A stretch of 64,000 nt of DNA, taken from the NCBI GenBank assembly GCA_963815645.1, contig CAWFHL010000001.1, positions 1,240,001 through 1,304,000 of the forward strand. Direction: 5' to 3'. The notes beneath the pieces are model-generated. The model was given only the letters and a program-made list of their open reading frames with translations, was not told where the DNA came from and ran no database searches. The stretch is from JBBRHQ01 sp963815645 (GTDB taxonomy: Bacteria; Actinomycetota; Thermoleophilia; Solirubrobacterales; 70-9). This document shows positions 46,043 through 54,225 of the stretch, piece after piece (within the stretch, counting starts at the first letter, position 1; every line of letters starts with the position of its first letter). A program made the position numbers and the translations under genes.

Positions 46043-46233
46043 TTGTTCCCTTCCGGCTATCCACAGAAAACCCCGACCTCGTGGCGCATCCCGAAAGGCG
46101 CGAAGCACAAGGGTCGGGGCGGGCGATCAAGTTGACATAAAGGATACCAGCCCGGCTCCCCGGAACCGGCGTTGGTTCAGGAGAAAATCCCTGCAAATCG
46201 AGGCAAAATAGAAGCATCGCCCGCAACGTCGGT
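46043..46233. promoter_or_regulatory. gyrB upstream region with a DnaA-box-like site
   Basis: 190-bp gap. CTATCCACA at 46057-46065 differs from the DnaA box TTATCCACA by one base. The stretch 46150-46220 is AT-richer than its surroundings (GAGAAAATCC, GCAAATCGAGGCAAAATAG). It must hold the gyr promoter; I cannot place the -10/-35 with confidence. Confidence 0.4.
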
Positions 46234-46575
46234 TCAAGGATCTCCGAGTCCCCGACGAATTCCCTTGCTGGCTGGCCAACCAGGGCGCCCTGTCTCGAAC
46301 CTGAGAGCCTGCGGTGCCGCCTCGCCGAGACGCTCTCGCAGCCGGTCCAGCAGCTGCGGGCCCATCATCTCCAGCTCCTCGGCCCAGACGGCGCTCTCGC
46401 AGCGCACGGTGACGGTGCGGCCGCGCTCGGAGACCGGTTCGGCAGCGCCCGCGAGGTCGGGCCCGACGGTGGCGGCCCAGACCGCCTGGGTCGCCGCCAG
46501 CCTCGTCGCCGGCGCGGCCCGGTCACGCGCGACCCGGACGGCCTCTGCGGCGGGGCGCGGGGAGAGGCGGCCCAT
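46234..46575 (-). CDS. dciA: DciA (DUF721), replicative helicase loader
   Basis: 113 residues, the small KH-like protein that helps load DnaB in bacteria lacking DnaC/DnaI. MGRLSPRPAAEAVRVARDRAAPATRLAATQAVWAATVGPDLAGAAEPVSERGRTVTVRCESAVWAEELEMMGPQLLDRLRERLG shows the DUF721 pattern: W-x(V)G-x(L)A...P, the strand TVTVRC-S-VWA-EL, and L-RL...LG. Overlaps the recF stop by one base. Position between recF and gyrB is standard for Actinomycetota. Confidence 0.85.
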   Translation of the reverse strand: MGRLSPRPAAEAVRVARDRAAPATRLAATQAVWAATVGPDLAGAAEPVSERGRTVTVRCESAVWAEELEMMGPQLLDRLRERLGEAAPQALRFETGRPGWPASKGIRRGLGDP

Positions 46576-47672
46576 CAGGCCGCCGCCATCCGCGGTCGCC
46601 TCCTCGCGGCCGGCATCCAGACCGCCTCCGCACCGAGTCGCGCCGGGACGGCGCCTGCCTCGGTCGCCGTGATCAGCGCCTGCCCATCACCCTCCAGCCG
46701 AGATGAGAGCCGCTCGCGGCGGGTGCTGTCCAGTTCGCTCATCACGTCGTCGAGGAGCAACAGCGGCGGGGTCCCCAGGGATCGAAGCAGCGCCTCCCGC
46801 TCGGCGAATAGCAATGCCAGCAATGCCAGCCGCTGCTGGCCCTGCGAGCCGTAGCGGCGGAGCGGGTGGCCGTCGAGGCAGATCCTCACATCATCGAGGT
46901 GCGGGCCCCAGGAGGTGCGCCCGAGCCGCAGGTCCGCCTCGCGGCGCTCGATCAGGCCCGTCCTCAGCTTCTCGGGGCTCCCTTCGGCCCGCGGGGCGTA
47001 CTCGATCGAAGCGGGGAGCTCCAGCCCGAGCTCGGCGGCCGCCCTGGCGAATTGCGGCGCGAGCTCGGCGATCGCCTCAGCTCGCGATGCGATCAGCGGC
47101 GCGGAGGCCTCGGCCAAAGTCGAGTCCCAGGAGTCGAGCTCGGCGGCGGACGCGGGGCCGGATGCCCCTCGGTGAAGGAGCGCGTTGCGTTGGGCGAGGG
47201 CCTGGCCGAAGCGCTGTCGCAGCCCGGCGCGGGATGGCCAGCGAATCGCGGCGAAGCGGTCGAGGTGGGCGCGGCGCTCGGCCGGCGGACCTTTGACCAG
47301 CGCCAGGCGATCCGGCGCGAAGACCGCCACCGCGGGCCGGTTGCGGGCCGCGGTGGCGGCGTCGACGGCAGTGTCGTCGAGCAGATGCCGCCGGCCGTCC
47401 GCTCTGCTGACCGAGGCCAGGAAGCACCGCTCGGTCCCGTCCTCGTCGCGAACCGAGGCTTCGGCGCGGGCAAATGACTCGGAGAAGGGAATCAGCTCGC
47501 GGCGGTCAGCGGTGCGAAAGGAGCGGCCGGTGAGCGCGAAGTAGAGAGCCTCCAGGAGATTTGTCTTGCCGGAGCCGTTCTCACCGAGCACCGCGGTGAC
47601 CCCACCCTCGAGGGCGACCTCCACGCCCGAAAGGCTCCTCAAAGGCTGGGCGGTCACGCTGGTGAGCAGCAT
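46575..47672 (-). CDS. recF: DNA recombination/repair ATPase RecF
   Basis: SMC-like ATPase that helps load RecA at gaps. 365 residues: N-terminal VTAQPLRSLSGVEVALEGGVTAVLGENGSGKTNLLEALYFALTGRSFRT (Walker A), mid-region RPAVAVFAPDRLALVKGPPAERRAHLDRF, the signature GSQGQQRLALLALLFAE and Walker B PLLLLDDVMSELDSTRRERLS. 9 bp after the dnaN stop. Full length and intact. Confidence 0.95.
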   Translation of the reverse strand: MLLTSVTAQPLRSLSGVEVALEGGVTAVLGENGSGKTNLLEALYFALTGRSFRTADRRELIPFSESFARAEASVRDEDGTERCFLASVSRADGRRHLLDDTAVDAATAARNRPAVAVFAPDRLALVKGPPAERRAHLDRFAAIRWPSRAGLRQRFGQALAQRNALLHRGASGPASAAELDSWDSTLAEASAPLIASRAEAIAELAPQFARAAAELGLELPASIEYAPRAEGSPEKLRTGLIERREADLRLGRTSWGPHLDDVRICLDGHPLRRYGSQGQQRLALLALLFAEREALLRSLGTPPLLLLDDVMSELDSTRRERLSSRLEGDGQALITATEAGAVPARLGAEAVWMPAARRRPRMAAA

Positions 47673-47681
47673 CGCCCCTGC

Positions 47682-48788
47682 TCAGACGTTGAGGCGGATC
47701 GGCATCACCAGATAGCGGAAGTCCTCGTTGTCCACCGGTTGCAACAGGCCCGGCCGCAGCGGTGAGATCAGGCGAAGCAACACCTCCTCGCCCTCGACGC
47801 TGTCGATCCCGTCCTTGAGGAACTCCGGGTTGAATCCGATCTCCAACGGCTCTCCTTCGAAGGCGGCCGGCATCGACTCGCTGGCGTCACCGACCTCAGG
47901 CGTCTCCGCCGCGACCGTCAGCTCGCCGGGGGAGAGCGACAGCTTCAGCGGCGCGTTGCGCTGCGCCAGCTGGCTGATCCGCTTGGTCACCTCGAGGAAC
48001 TCGCTGCGCGGGAGGCGCACGTCGTGCTCGTAGGACTCCGGAAGGAGCTGCCGGTAGTTGGGGAACTGTCCTTCGATCAGCCGGGTGTTGAGGATCACTC
48101 CGCCGGCCCGGAAGACTGCCTGGTTCTGCAGCAGCGAGACCTCGGCGCTCTCCTCCGAGCCGGCCGAGAGAATCCGGCCGAGCTCCCGCAGGGCGCGGGC
48201 CGGGATGTTCGCCTCGAGCTCGCCGCCGATCCCCCCCTCGACCTCGGCCCGGCGAAAGCTGAGCCGGTATGAATCGGTCGCGACCATCGTCATCTCGCTG
48301 CCCGAGGCTGTGACGAAGACCCCGGTCAGGACGGGGCGCATATCGTCGCGCGAGGCAGCCCGTGCGACGACCTCCACGGTTTCGGTCAGCACCTTGGCCG
48401 GGATCCGCAACGGTTCCGGCCCGAGCTCGGGGAAGCGGGGAAAGTCCTCGGCCGGGAGCGTCCTCAGGTGGAACCTCGATCCGGCCGAGGTGATCTCGAC
48501 GTCGCGCTCGGAGCTGCGCGGCTCGATCTCCACCGAGTCACCGGCCAGCGAGCGGGCCACCTCCGAGAGCAGCCGGCCGGGCAGCAGGAACTCGCCCTCG
48601 CCCTCGACCTCCGCCTCGAGCGAGGTCTCGATCCCCATCTCGAGATCGGTGGCCCGCAACTTCACGTCGTCGCCCAGAGCGCTGACGTGGACTCCGCTGA
48701 GAGCCTGGGTAGCGGCCCGGTTGGAGGCGACCCTCGAGACGAAGGAGAGCCGCTCCACAAGTTCCTGGCGTTTCGTTGAGAGCTTCAA
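47682..48788 (-). CDS. dnaN: DNA polymerase III beta subunit (sliding clamp)
   Basis: 368 residues in three clamp domains: MKLSTKRQELVERLSFVSRVASNRAATQALSGVHVSA, then FPRFPELGPEPLRIPAKVLTETVEVVARAASRDDMRPVLTGVFVTA, and EPLEIGFNPEFLKDGIDSVEGEEVLLRLISPLRPGLLQPVDNEDFRYLVMPIRLNV. The MPIRL end is the family C-terminus that lies by the client-binding cleft. ATG at 48788; gap of 144 bp to the dnaA stop. Confidence 0.96.
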   Translation of the reverse strand: MKLSTKRQELVERLSFVSRVASNRAATQALSGVHVSALGDDVKLRATDLEMGIETSLEAEVEGEGEFLLPGRLLSEVARSLAGDSVEIEPRSSERDVEITSAGSRFHLRTLPAEDFPRFPELGPEPLRIPAKVLTETVEVVARAASRDDMRPVLTGVFVTASGSEMTMVATDSYRLSFRRAEVEGGIGGELEANIPARALRELGRILSAGSEESAEVSLLQNQAVFRAGGVILNTRLIEGQFPNYRQLLPESYEHDVRLPRSEFLEVTKRISQLAQRNAPLKLSLSPGELTVAAETPEVGDASESMPAAFEGEPLEIGFNPEFLKDGIDSVEGEEVLLRLISPLRPGLLQPVDNEDFRYLVMPIRLNV

Positions 48789-48932
48789 ATCACCAATGCC
48801 TTATTGAGTTGGAATAGGGGTTGTGGATACTTTGCCCTGGCCGGGAGATTTCGCATTGCAAAGCGGCTTTTCAGCTGTGGAAAGGCTGTTGCCCCGAACC
48901 GCGGATTCTTGCATTCCGGACGGCCGGCATTC
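48789..48932. promoter_or_regulatory. dnaA-dnaN intergenic region, candidate oriC with DnaA-box-like sites
   Basis: TGTGGATAC at 48822-48830 is one base from the reverse-complement DnaA box TGTGGATAA; TGTGGAAAG at 48876-48884 matches 7 of 9. The segment between (TTCGCATTGCAAAGCGGCTT) is AT-richer than coding flanks. Two sites in 144 bp are weak for an origin, but the location is canonical. Confidence 0.4.
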
Positions 48933-50291
48933 TCATCCGGGAGGCTTTTGGATCGTTTCGAGGATGGTTTCGATTCGCTGGCGGAGAGCCGGGTCTTCGG
49001 CGGCGGCGGCCTCGACCCGGCGGATCGAGTTGAGCACGGTGGTGTGATCGCGTCCGCCGTAGAGGCGGCCGATCTGCGGCGTCGAGAGGTCGGTCAGCTC
49101 CCGGGTCAGGTAGATGGCGACCTGGCGGGCACGCAACGGAGTCGCCGACCTGCTTGTCCCCAGGAGCTCGGCGCGGGAGACGGCGAACGATTCGGCGACG
49201 CGGGCCTGGATCTCCGCGGGCGCAAGGCGGCTGAGGGCGGGCGAAGCGGCGGGAATCACCTCGGCGACGAGCTCACGACTGAGGGGCCGGGCCATCAGCG
49301 AGGCGTGGGCGATCGTCCTGGTTAGCGCTCCGTGGAGTTGGCGGACGTTGGCGTCGATCCGCGCCGCGAGTTCGGTGAGGGCTTCGCGGTCGGATATCTC
49401 GATTCCGGATTCGCGCACCAGGCGGCGCAGCACGGCGAGCCTCATCGCCAGGTTGGGGGCGCCGACCTCGACCGTAAGACCCCACTCGAAGCGGTCGCGC
49501 AGCCGGCGGGCCAGCTCGGAGAGCTCTGCGGGAATTCGGTCGGCGGAGAGCACCAGCTGGCTGCCCGACTCGTACAGCGCGTTGAAGGTGTGGAAGAACT
49601 CCTCCTCGGTGTGGTGCTTGCCTTCGAGGAACTGAACGTCGTCGATCAGCAGGACGTCGAGATCGCGGTAGCGGCGCTTGAAAGCCTCGCTGCCGGCGGA
49701 CTGCAGCGAGGCGACGAATTCGTTGGTGAAGCCCTCGGCGGTGGTGTAGCGGACGCTCAGCTCGGGGGCATGGTCGCTCAGGTAGTTGGCGATCGCGGTC
49801 AGGAGATGGGTCTTGCCGAGCCCGGGCGGGCCGTGCAGGAAGAGCGGGTTGTAGGCCTCGCTCGGCGCCTCGGCGACGGCCAGCGCCGCCGCGTGGGCAA
49901 GCCGGTTGCCGTCGCCGATCACGAAGCGCTCGAAGACGTATTGCGGGTTGGGCGCGGTCTCCTGCCGCGACCCGGCCCCGGAGTCGCCGGCCGCCGCGGA
50001 CGCGGCGAAGGCGACCTCGGTCAGCCGCACGTCGGTCGCCGTCAGGGCGCTGCGGATCAAACCGCCATAACGCCGCTCGGCCCAGGTCCGGACCCCGTCG
50101 GGAGCCCCGAGCTGCAAGGTGTTGCCGCGGACTCCAAGGGGGCGCAGCGGCTCGAGCCAGATGCGGAAGGTCGACTCCGGCACGGAAGCCCGCAGCCGCT
50201 GGCGAGCCTGCGACCAGACTTCCTCCAGATTCCCCTCGAACCCCTGACCGCCCCTACTGGCGGGGCTCGGTGGTTCTGGGAGTTCCTCCAC
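48933..50291 (-). CDS. dnaA: Chromosomal replication initiator DnaA
   Basis: 452 residues from GTG (VEELPEPPSP), preceded by GGAAGGGCAAC; an upstream frame to 50372 is not DnaA-like. Domain I: LEEVWSQARQRLRASVPESTFRIWLEPLRPLGV; short domain II; AAA+ domain: YVFERFVIGDGNRLAHAAA, FLHGPPGLGKTHLL (Walker A), DVLLIDDVQFLEGK (Walker B), NALYESGSQLVLSADRIP (sensor I); domain IV with the signature RDHTTVLNSIRRVEA. Domain I/II is short. Divergent from rpmH. Confidence 0.95.
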   Translation of the reverse strand: MEELPEPPSPASRGGQGFEGNLEEVWSQARQRLRASVPESTFRIWLEPLRPLGVRGNTLQLGAPDGVRTWAERRYGGLIRSALTATDVRLTEVAFAASAAAGDSGAGSRQETAPNPQYVFERFVIGDGNRLAHAAALAVAEAPSEAYNPLFLHGPPGLGKTHLLTAIANYLSDHAPELSVRYTTAEGFTNEFVASLQSAGSEAFKRRYRDLDVLLIDDVQFLEGKHHTEEEFFHTFNALYESGSQLVLSADRIPAELSELARRLRDRFEWGLTVEVGAPNLAMRLAVLRRLVRESGIEISDREALTELAARIDANVRQLHGALTRTIAHASLMARPLSRELVAEVIPAASPALSRLAPAEIQARVAESFAVSRAELLGTSRSATPLRARQVAIYLTRELTDLSTPQIGRLYGGRDHTTVLNSIRRVEAAAAEDPALRQRIETILETIQKPPG

Positions 50292-50472
50292 TCTGGGTTG
50301 CCCTTCCGTCGGTCTTGCGCGGCCCCCGGGTCGGCGCGCGGAGAGCGCGCATCTCCGGGCCGGGCCGACCATAGCGCCGCTCCGAGCACGCCTGATCCAC
50401 CCTTCCGCAAATGCCGAAGAAAAGATCGAGACGCTCCCTCGCGCGGGGCCGGACGGGCGCTCTGCGCGTCCG

Positions 50473-50478
50473 TATACT
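50473..50478 (+). promoter_or_regulatory. Probable -10 element of rpmH
   Basis: TATACT lies 16 bp upstream of the rpmH ATG, so the transcript would have a very short or absent leader; no clear ribosome-binding site precedes that ATG, in agreement. No good -35 is seen about 17 bp further up (GC-rich). Confidence 0.4.
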
Positions 50479-50494
50479 GCCGCGACACCGACCG

Positions 50495-50629
50495 ATGAAA
50501 CGCACCTACCAGCCGAAGAAGCGCAAGCGAGCCCGGACGCACGGGTTCCGCGCCCGCATGCGTACGCGCGGGGGCCGGGCGATCATCAAGCGCCGGCGCC
50601 GCAAGGGCCGCAAGCGCCTGACCACGTAA
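50495..50629 (+). CDS. rpmH: 50S ribosomal protein L34
   Basis: 44-residue, highly basic: MKRTYQPKKRKRARTHGF then RMRTRGGRAIIKRRRRKGRKRLTT. This is the canonical L34 sequence start to end. It heads the plus-strand rpmH-rnpA-yidD-yidC run; rnpA follows after 2 bp. Confidence 0.97.
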   Translation: MKRTYQPKKRKRARTHGFRARMRTRGGRAIIKRRRRKGRKRLTT

Positions 50630-50631
50630 CG

Positions 50632-51015
50632 ATGGCAGCTGGTGACGCCGGGGCGCGAAAGCGCCGGCGCCTGTCACGAAGCGGCGACTTCGACCGCGTC
50701 TATAGAGACGGGACCTCGCACGCGACCCGCCACCTGGTGCTCTACAGCTTCCCCCGCGGCGACGGCGAGGACGTCAGGTTGGGAGTCTCGGTGAGCCGCA
50801 AGGTCGGCGGCGCGGTCGAGCGCAACCGGGTGAAGCGGGCGATGCGGGAAGCTTTCTGGGGCCTGGAAGAGGAGCTGCCGCCGCAGCACGACTTCGTCCT
50901 CGTGGCCCGACCGGAGATCGGCGCCCTCGTGGAGCAGGGTGGGACAGGCGCGGTGCGCAGTTGCATTGAGGAGGCGCTCGCCGGCGAGGACGCCGGCGAG
51001 GCGCGTTCGACGTGA
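50632..51015 (+). CDS. rnpA: Ribonuclease P protein component
   Basis: 127-residue RNase P protein that helps the catalytic RNA process tRNA 5' ends. Seen: RLSRSGDFDRVYRDGTSHATRHLVLYSFP, then the RNR signature VSRKVGGAVERNRVKRAMREAFW, then HDFVLVARPEIGAL. Acidic tail. Overlaps yidD by 4 bp (GTGA). Confidence 0.95.
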   Translation: MAAGDAGARKRRRLSRSGDFDRVYRDGTSHATRHLVLYSFPRGDGEDVRLGVSVSRKVGGAVERNRVKRAMREAFWGLEEELPPQHDFVLVARPEIGALVEQGGTGAVRSCIEEALAGEDAGEARST

Positions 51016-51019
51016 AACA
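51004..51019. promoter_or_regulatory. parS-like site for ParB
   Basis: cGTTcgACGTGAAACA matches 13 of 16 positions of the universal parS palindrome TGTTTCACGTGAAACA, with the right half (ACGTGAAACA) perfect. It spans the end of rnpA and the start of yidD, about 3.2 kb from parB, where parS sites are normally found. It is also constrained by the coding sequence, so chance cannot be excluded. Confidence 0.5.
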
Positions 51020-51287
51020 GCTGGCCCTGATGCCGATTCGCGCCTACCAGCGATGGATCTCACCCGCGCTGCCGCGGCACTGCCGGTACGAGCCGACCTG
51101 CTCCGCCTACGCCGCCGAGGCGACCCGCCGCTTCGGCATCCTCCGGGGGTTCATGCTGGCCGGCTGGCGCCTGCTGCGCTGCAACCCTTTCAGCCGCGGT
51201 GGCTTCGACCCCGTTCCCTCCCGCTTCACACTGCGGACCGGGCCGGTTGATCCGGCTGTTCACCACGGTGAGGTCAGGGGCCGATGA
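51012..51287 (+). CDS. yidD: Membrane protein insertion efficiency factor YidD
   Basis: 91 residues from GTG: VKQLALMPIRAYQRWISPALPRHCRYEPTCSAYAAEATRRFGILRGFMLAGWRLLRCNPFSRGGFDPVP. The amphipathic start and the YQR-ISP...C-Y-PTCS-YA...RC-PF--GG-DPVP pattern are diagnostic. It assists YidC. Start overlaps rnpA and end overlaps yidC (ATGA). Confidence 0.95.
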   Translation: MKQLALMPIRAYQRWISPALPRHCRYEPTCSAYAAEATRRFGILRGFMLAGWRLLRCNPFSRGGFDPVPSRFTLRTGPVDPAVHHGEVRGR

Positions 51288-52039
51288 CTCCGCTCCTCGC
51301 CAACATCCTGCAGCCGCTGATCAACGTCGCCAACGGGGTTCTGCAGTTCTTCCACGACGACGTCGGCCTCAGCTGGGGCGGCGCGATCATCGCCCTGACG
51401 GTCGTCACCAGGGCGCTGCTGGTCCCGCTCACCTACAAGCAGCTCAAGGGGATGCGGGCGATGCAGGCGCTCCAGCCCCAGATCAAGGAGCTTCAGGCCA
51501 AGTACAAGAACGACCGCCAGCGCATGCAGCAGGAGATGATGAAGTTCTACCAGGAGAACAACGTCAACCCGTTCGCCTCCTGCATCCCGCTTGTGGCGCA
51601 GCTGCCGGTGTTCATCACCCTCTTTTACACGCTGCGCCACGAGCTGCCCGCCGACATCGGCTGCACTGCCGGCCACTGCGGCGACCAAGCGTCGTTCCTG
51701 TTCATCCCCGACCTGACTGCGAAGGCCACCGGAGCCGAGCTGATCGTCCTGCTCGTGCTCTACGTCGGGACGCAGCTGATCTCCGGCATGGTGATGTCGG
51801 TCACCGCCGACAAGACCCAGCGGCGGATGATGATGATCCTGCCGTTCGTCTTCGTTCCCTTCGTCATCACCTTCCCGGCGGGGCTGGTGCTCTACTGGAT
51901 CACCACGAACGTCTGGACGATCGGCCAGCAATATGTGGTCCAGCGGGTGGTTCCCGCTCCCACCGTTCCCGCCGGCGCGGCGGCGGTGGCGGCAAAAGCA
52001 CCGCCCCCGCCGCCTCGCAAGAAGAAGAAACGCCGCTGA
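51284..52039 (+). CDS. yidC: Membrane protein insertase YidC/Oxa1
   Basis: 251 residues, Gram-positive-type short YidC without the large periplasmic domain. Helices flank the conserved WGGAIIALTVVTRALLVPLTYKQLKGMRAMQALQPQIKELQAKYKND, NPFASCIPLVAQLPVFITLFYTLR, then MMILPFVFVPFVITFPAGLVLYWITTNVWTIGQQY. The substrate-binding Arg (VVTRALLVPLT) is present. The C-terminus is Ala/Pro-rich with a basic KKKKRR end that may bind the ribosome. Confidence 0.95.
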   Translation: MTPLLANILQPLINVANGVLQFFHDDVGLSWGGAIIALTVVTRALLVPLTYKQLKGMRAMQALQPQIKELQAKYKNDRQRMQQEMMKFYQENNVNPFASCIPLVAQLPVFITLFYTLRHELPADIGCTAGHCGDQASFLFIPDLTAKATGAELIVLLVLYVGTQLISGMVMSVTADKTQRRMMMILPFVFVPFVITFPAGLVLYWITTNVWTIGQQYVVQRVVPAPTVPAGAAAVAAKAPPPPPRKKKKRR

Positions 52040-52067
52040 CCTGGAGTTATCGGCGGCCGGGTCCTGT

Positions 52068-52136
52068 CATGGGATGGGACCCACCATTGCCTGCGCTCCA
52101 CGGCGGGTGCTCGGCAATGGGTCCTCCCATCCCATG
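52068..52136. repeat. Long imperfect inverted repeat between yidC and khpB
   Basis: Left arm 52068-52091 begins CATGGGATGGGA and ends CCATTGCC; right arm 52113-52136 is its reverse complement except for four central positions. The loop is 21 bp. Outer 12 bp and inner 8 bp pair perfectly. It could be a terminator/attenuator or a small mobile-element-like repeat. Confidence 0.7.
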
Positions 52137-52217
52137 CCACCCGCCCGAGACAAGTCCAGATTCAGGCGAGCAAGGCCCGTGCGCCCCGGGTGATCTCCCA
52201 GCGATTAGGGTTCAAGC

Positions 52218-52700
52218 GTGGCGGACGATTTGGATTGGCCGGAGGCACCTGCTGAGCGGGTGCGGGAGCTGGTGGAGCGGGTGCTCGTCGAGCTTGATCT
52301 GGACGGAGAGGTGGAGCTGAGCGAGGACGAGGACAGGATCCTCGCCTCGGTCGAGGGCGAAGACGACTACGGGCTGCTGATCGGCCGCCGCGGCCAGACG
52401 ATCGACGCGCTGCAGCTTCTCTGCTACCAGGCCGCGTTCCTCGGCATGCGGGAGCGAAAGCGGGTCGTCGTGGACGCCGCTGGCTACCGCGAGCGCCGCC
52501 GCGAGACCCTGATCGCCCGAGCGGACCGGGCGGCCGAGCAGGCCGAGGCGGGCGGGCAGCCGATCGAGATGGATCCGATGAGCGCCCAGGAGCGCCGGGT
52601 CGTCCATGAGCATCTGAAGGAGCGTGCGGGGATCGAGACCTACAGCGAGGGCGACGAGCCCAACCGCTGCGTGATGGTCGCGCCGCTGCTCCCCGGGTGA
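52218..52700 (+). CDS. khpB: RNA-binding protein KhpB/Jag (KH-R3H)
   Basis: 160 residues from GTG. KH domain: YGLLIGRRGQTIDALQLLCYQAAF with the GRRGQT loop; R3H domain: YRERRRETLIARADRAAEQAE...MDPMSAQERRVVHEHLKERAGIETYSEGDEPNRCVMVAP. The N-terminal Jag domain of longer homologues is missing; the start of the protein (VRELVERVLVELDLDGEVEL) is the KH linker. Works with YidC/KhpA in membrane-protein and cell-division mRNA control in other bacteria. Overlaps rsmG by 4 bp. Confidence 0.92.
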   Translation: MADDLDWPEAPAERVRELVERVLVELDLDGEVELSEDEDRILASVEGEDDYGLLIGRRGQTIDALQLLCYQAAFLGMRERKRVVVDAAGYRERRRETLIARADRAAEQAEAGGQPIEMDPMSAQERRVVHEHLKERAGIETYSEGDEPNRCVMVAPLLPG

Positions 52701-53404
52701 GCGCCTCCGATAGGCATGAGCTGGCGCCGACGGCCCGCCGCGCTCTCGACCAGGTGCTCACGCTGCTGGCCGCAGAACCGGCGTCGGTCAGCTCGGTCAC
52801 CGACCCCGCCCGGGCTTGGGAGGTTCATGTCGCCGACAGCCTCTGCGGGCTCGAGGTCGAGCAGCTCGCTGCAGCCAGTCGGATAGCCGATATCGGCTCT
52901 GGGGCAGGGTTTCCGGGCCTCCCGCTCGCCGCGGCGCTGCCCTCGGCTCGGGTCGATCTGATCGAATCAGTCAACCGCAAGTGCCGTTTCATGCGCCGCG
53001 CTCTCGGGCAGGCCGGGATTACCAACGCGACGGTGTGTTGCTGCCGCTCCGAAGAGCTGGGAGCGGGCCAGGGTCGCGAGGCCTACGCGGCGGTGACGGC
53101 GCGCGCTGTCGGCCGGCTCTCCACCCTCGCCGAGCTGGCCTCGCCGCTGCTTGCGGAGGGCGGCGTGCTGGTTGCCTGGAAGGGTCGCCGCGATCCGGGC
53201 GAGGAGGCGGAGCTGGCCCGGGCGCAGGAATCGCTCGCGATGCGCGCCGGCGCCGTGATCGCGGTCGCACCGTTCGCCGCCAGCCGCCACCGCCACCTGC
53301 ACGTGTTGCGCAAGAGCGGGCCGACCCCGAACCGGTTGCCGCGACGCGCGGGACTGGCGAAGAAGCGCCCGGCCGGCAGGTCCGGGTCTGCGCCGCCCCT
53401 CTGA
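52697..53404 (+). CDS. rsmG: 16S rRNA (guanine527-N7)-methyltransferase RsmG
   Basis: 235 residues. SAM loop IADIGSGAGFPGLPLAAALPSARVDLIESVNRKCRFMRRA; later TARAVGRLSTLAELASPLLAEGGVLVAWKGR. This is the GidB family; loss confers low-level streptomycin resistance in other bacteria. Start GTG at 52697 overlaps khpB. The C-terminal basic extension (RLPRRAGLAKKRPAGRS) is typical. Confidence 0.95.
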   Translation: MSASDRHELAPTARRALDQVLTLLAAEPASVSSVTDPARAWEVHVADSLCGLEVEQLAAASRIADIGSGAGFPGLPLAAALPSARVDLIESVNRKCRFMRRALGQAGITNATVCCCRSEELGAGQGREAYAAVTARAVGRLSTLAELASPLLAEGGVLVAWKGRRDPGEEAELARAQESLAMRAGAVIAVAPFAASRHRHLHVLRKSGPTPNRLPRRAGLAKKRPAGRSGSAPPL

Positions 53405-53466
53405 CTAAGCTGGCGGCGGATGGCTGGCAAACACTGCGCAAACGACGTGAGTCTGGCCGGATAGGG

Positions 53467-54225
53467 ATGGGCGCGGTCTACGCGGTCGCCAACCAGAAAG
53501 GCGGCGTCGGCAAGACGACGACCGCCGTCAACATGGCGGCCTGCCTCGCCGCCGGCGGACAGCAGACCCTGATCGTCGACCTCGATCCGCAGTGCAATGC
53601 GACGGTGGCCCTCGGCGGCGATCGCGAGGCGAGCCCCTCGTCCTACGACTGCCTGGTTGGAGAGGTCTCGGTGGCCGAAGCGGCGCGGCCCGCCGGGCCC
53701 GACAACCTCTGGCTCGTCCCGGCCTCGCGCGACCTCGCGGGCGCCTCGGTCGAGCTGCCTCGGATCGAGGGCTCGGAGTGCCGCCTGCGGAACCGGCTCG
53801 GCCCGGTCAGGGATCGCTTCGCCTTCACCTTGCTCGACTGCCCGCCGTCGCTGGGGCCGATCACGGTCAATGCCCTAGCAGCCGCCGAGCGGGTGATCGT
53901 CCCCGTGCAGGCGGAATACCTGGCCCTGGAGGGGTTGGTCCAGTTCCTCGACACGCTGTCGCTGATCCGCCGCGAGCTGAACCCGTCCCTGGAGCTGTCG
54001 GGTCTGCTGATCACCATGCACGATGAGCGCACCCGCCTCGCCAAGGACGTGGAGCGCGAGCTCCGCGACCACTTCCCCGAACTCGTCTACCGCACAGTGA
54101 TCCCAAGAAGCGTCAAGCTCGCCGAGTCTCCCAGTTACGGCTCGCCGGTGATCGACCATGCCCCCCGCTCCCGCGGCTCCAGCGCCTACCGCGAGCTTGC
54201 CAGGGAGGTCGCGGAGCGTGGCTGA
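53467..54225 (+). CDS. parA: Chromosome partitioning ATPase ParA (Soj)
   Basis: 252 residues from ATG 53467. Deviant Walker A VANQKGGVGKTTTAVNMAACLA, VDLDPQCNATVALG, LLDCPPSLGPITVNALAAAERVIVPVQAEYLALEGLVQFLDTL, and VIPRSVKLAESPSYGSPV. The short N-terminus is typical of chromosomal ParA/Soj. Overlaps parB by 8 bp. A much longer upstream in-frame extension exists but is an artefact of overlapping rsmG. Confidence 0.95.
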   Translation: MGAVYAVANQKGGVGKTTTAVNMAACLAAGGQQTLIVDLDPQCNATVALGGDREASPSSYDCLVGEVSVAEAARPAGPDNLWLVPASRDLAGASVELPRIEGSECRLRNRLGPVRDRFAFTLLDCPPSLGPITVNALAAAERVIVPVQAEYLALEGLVQFLDTLSLIRRELNPSLELSGLLITMHDERTRLAKDVERELRDHFPELVYRTVIPRSVKLAESPSYGSPVIDHAPRSRGSSAYRELAREVAERG

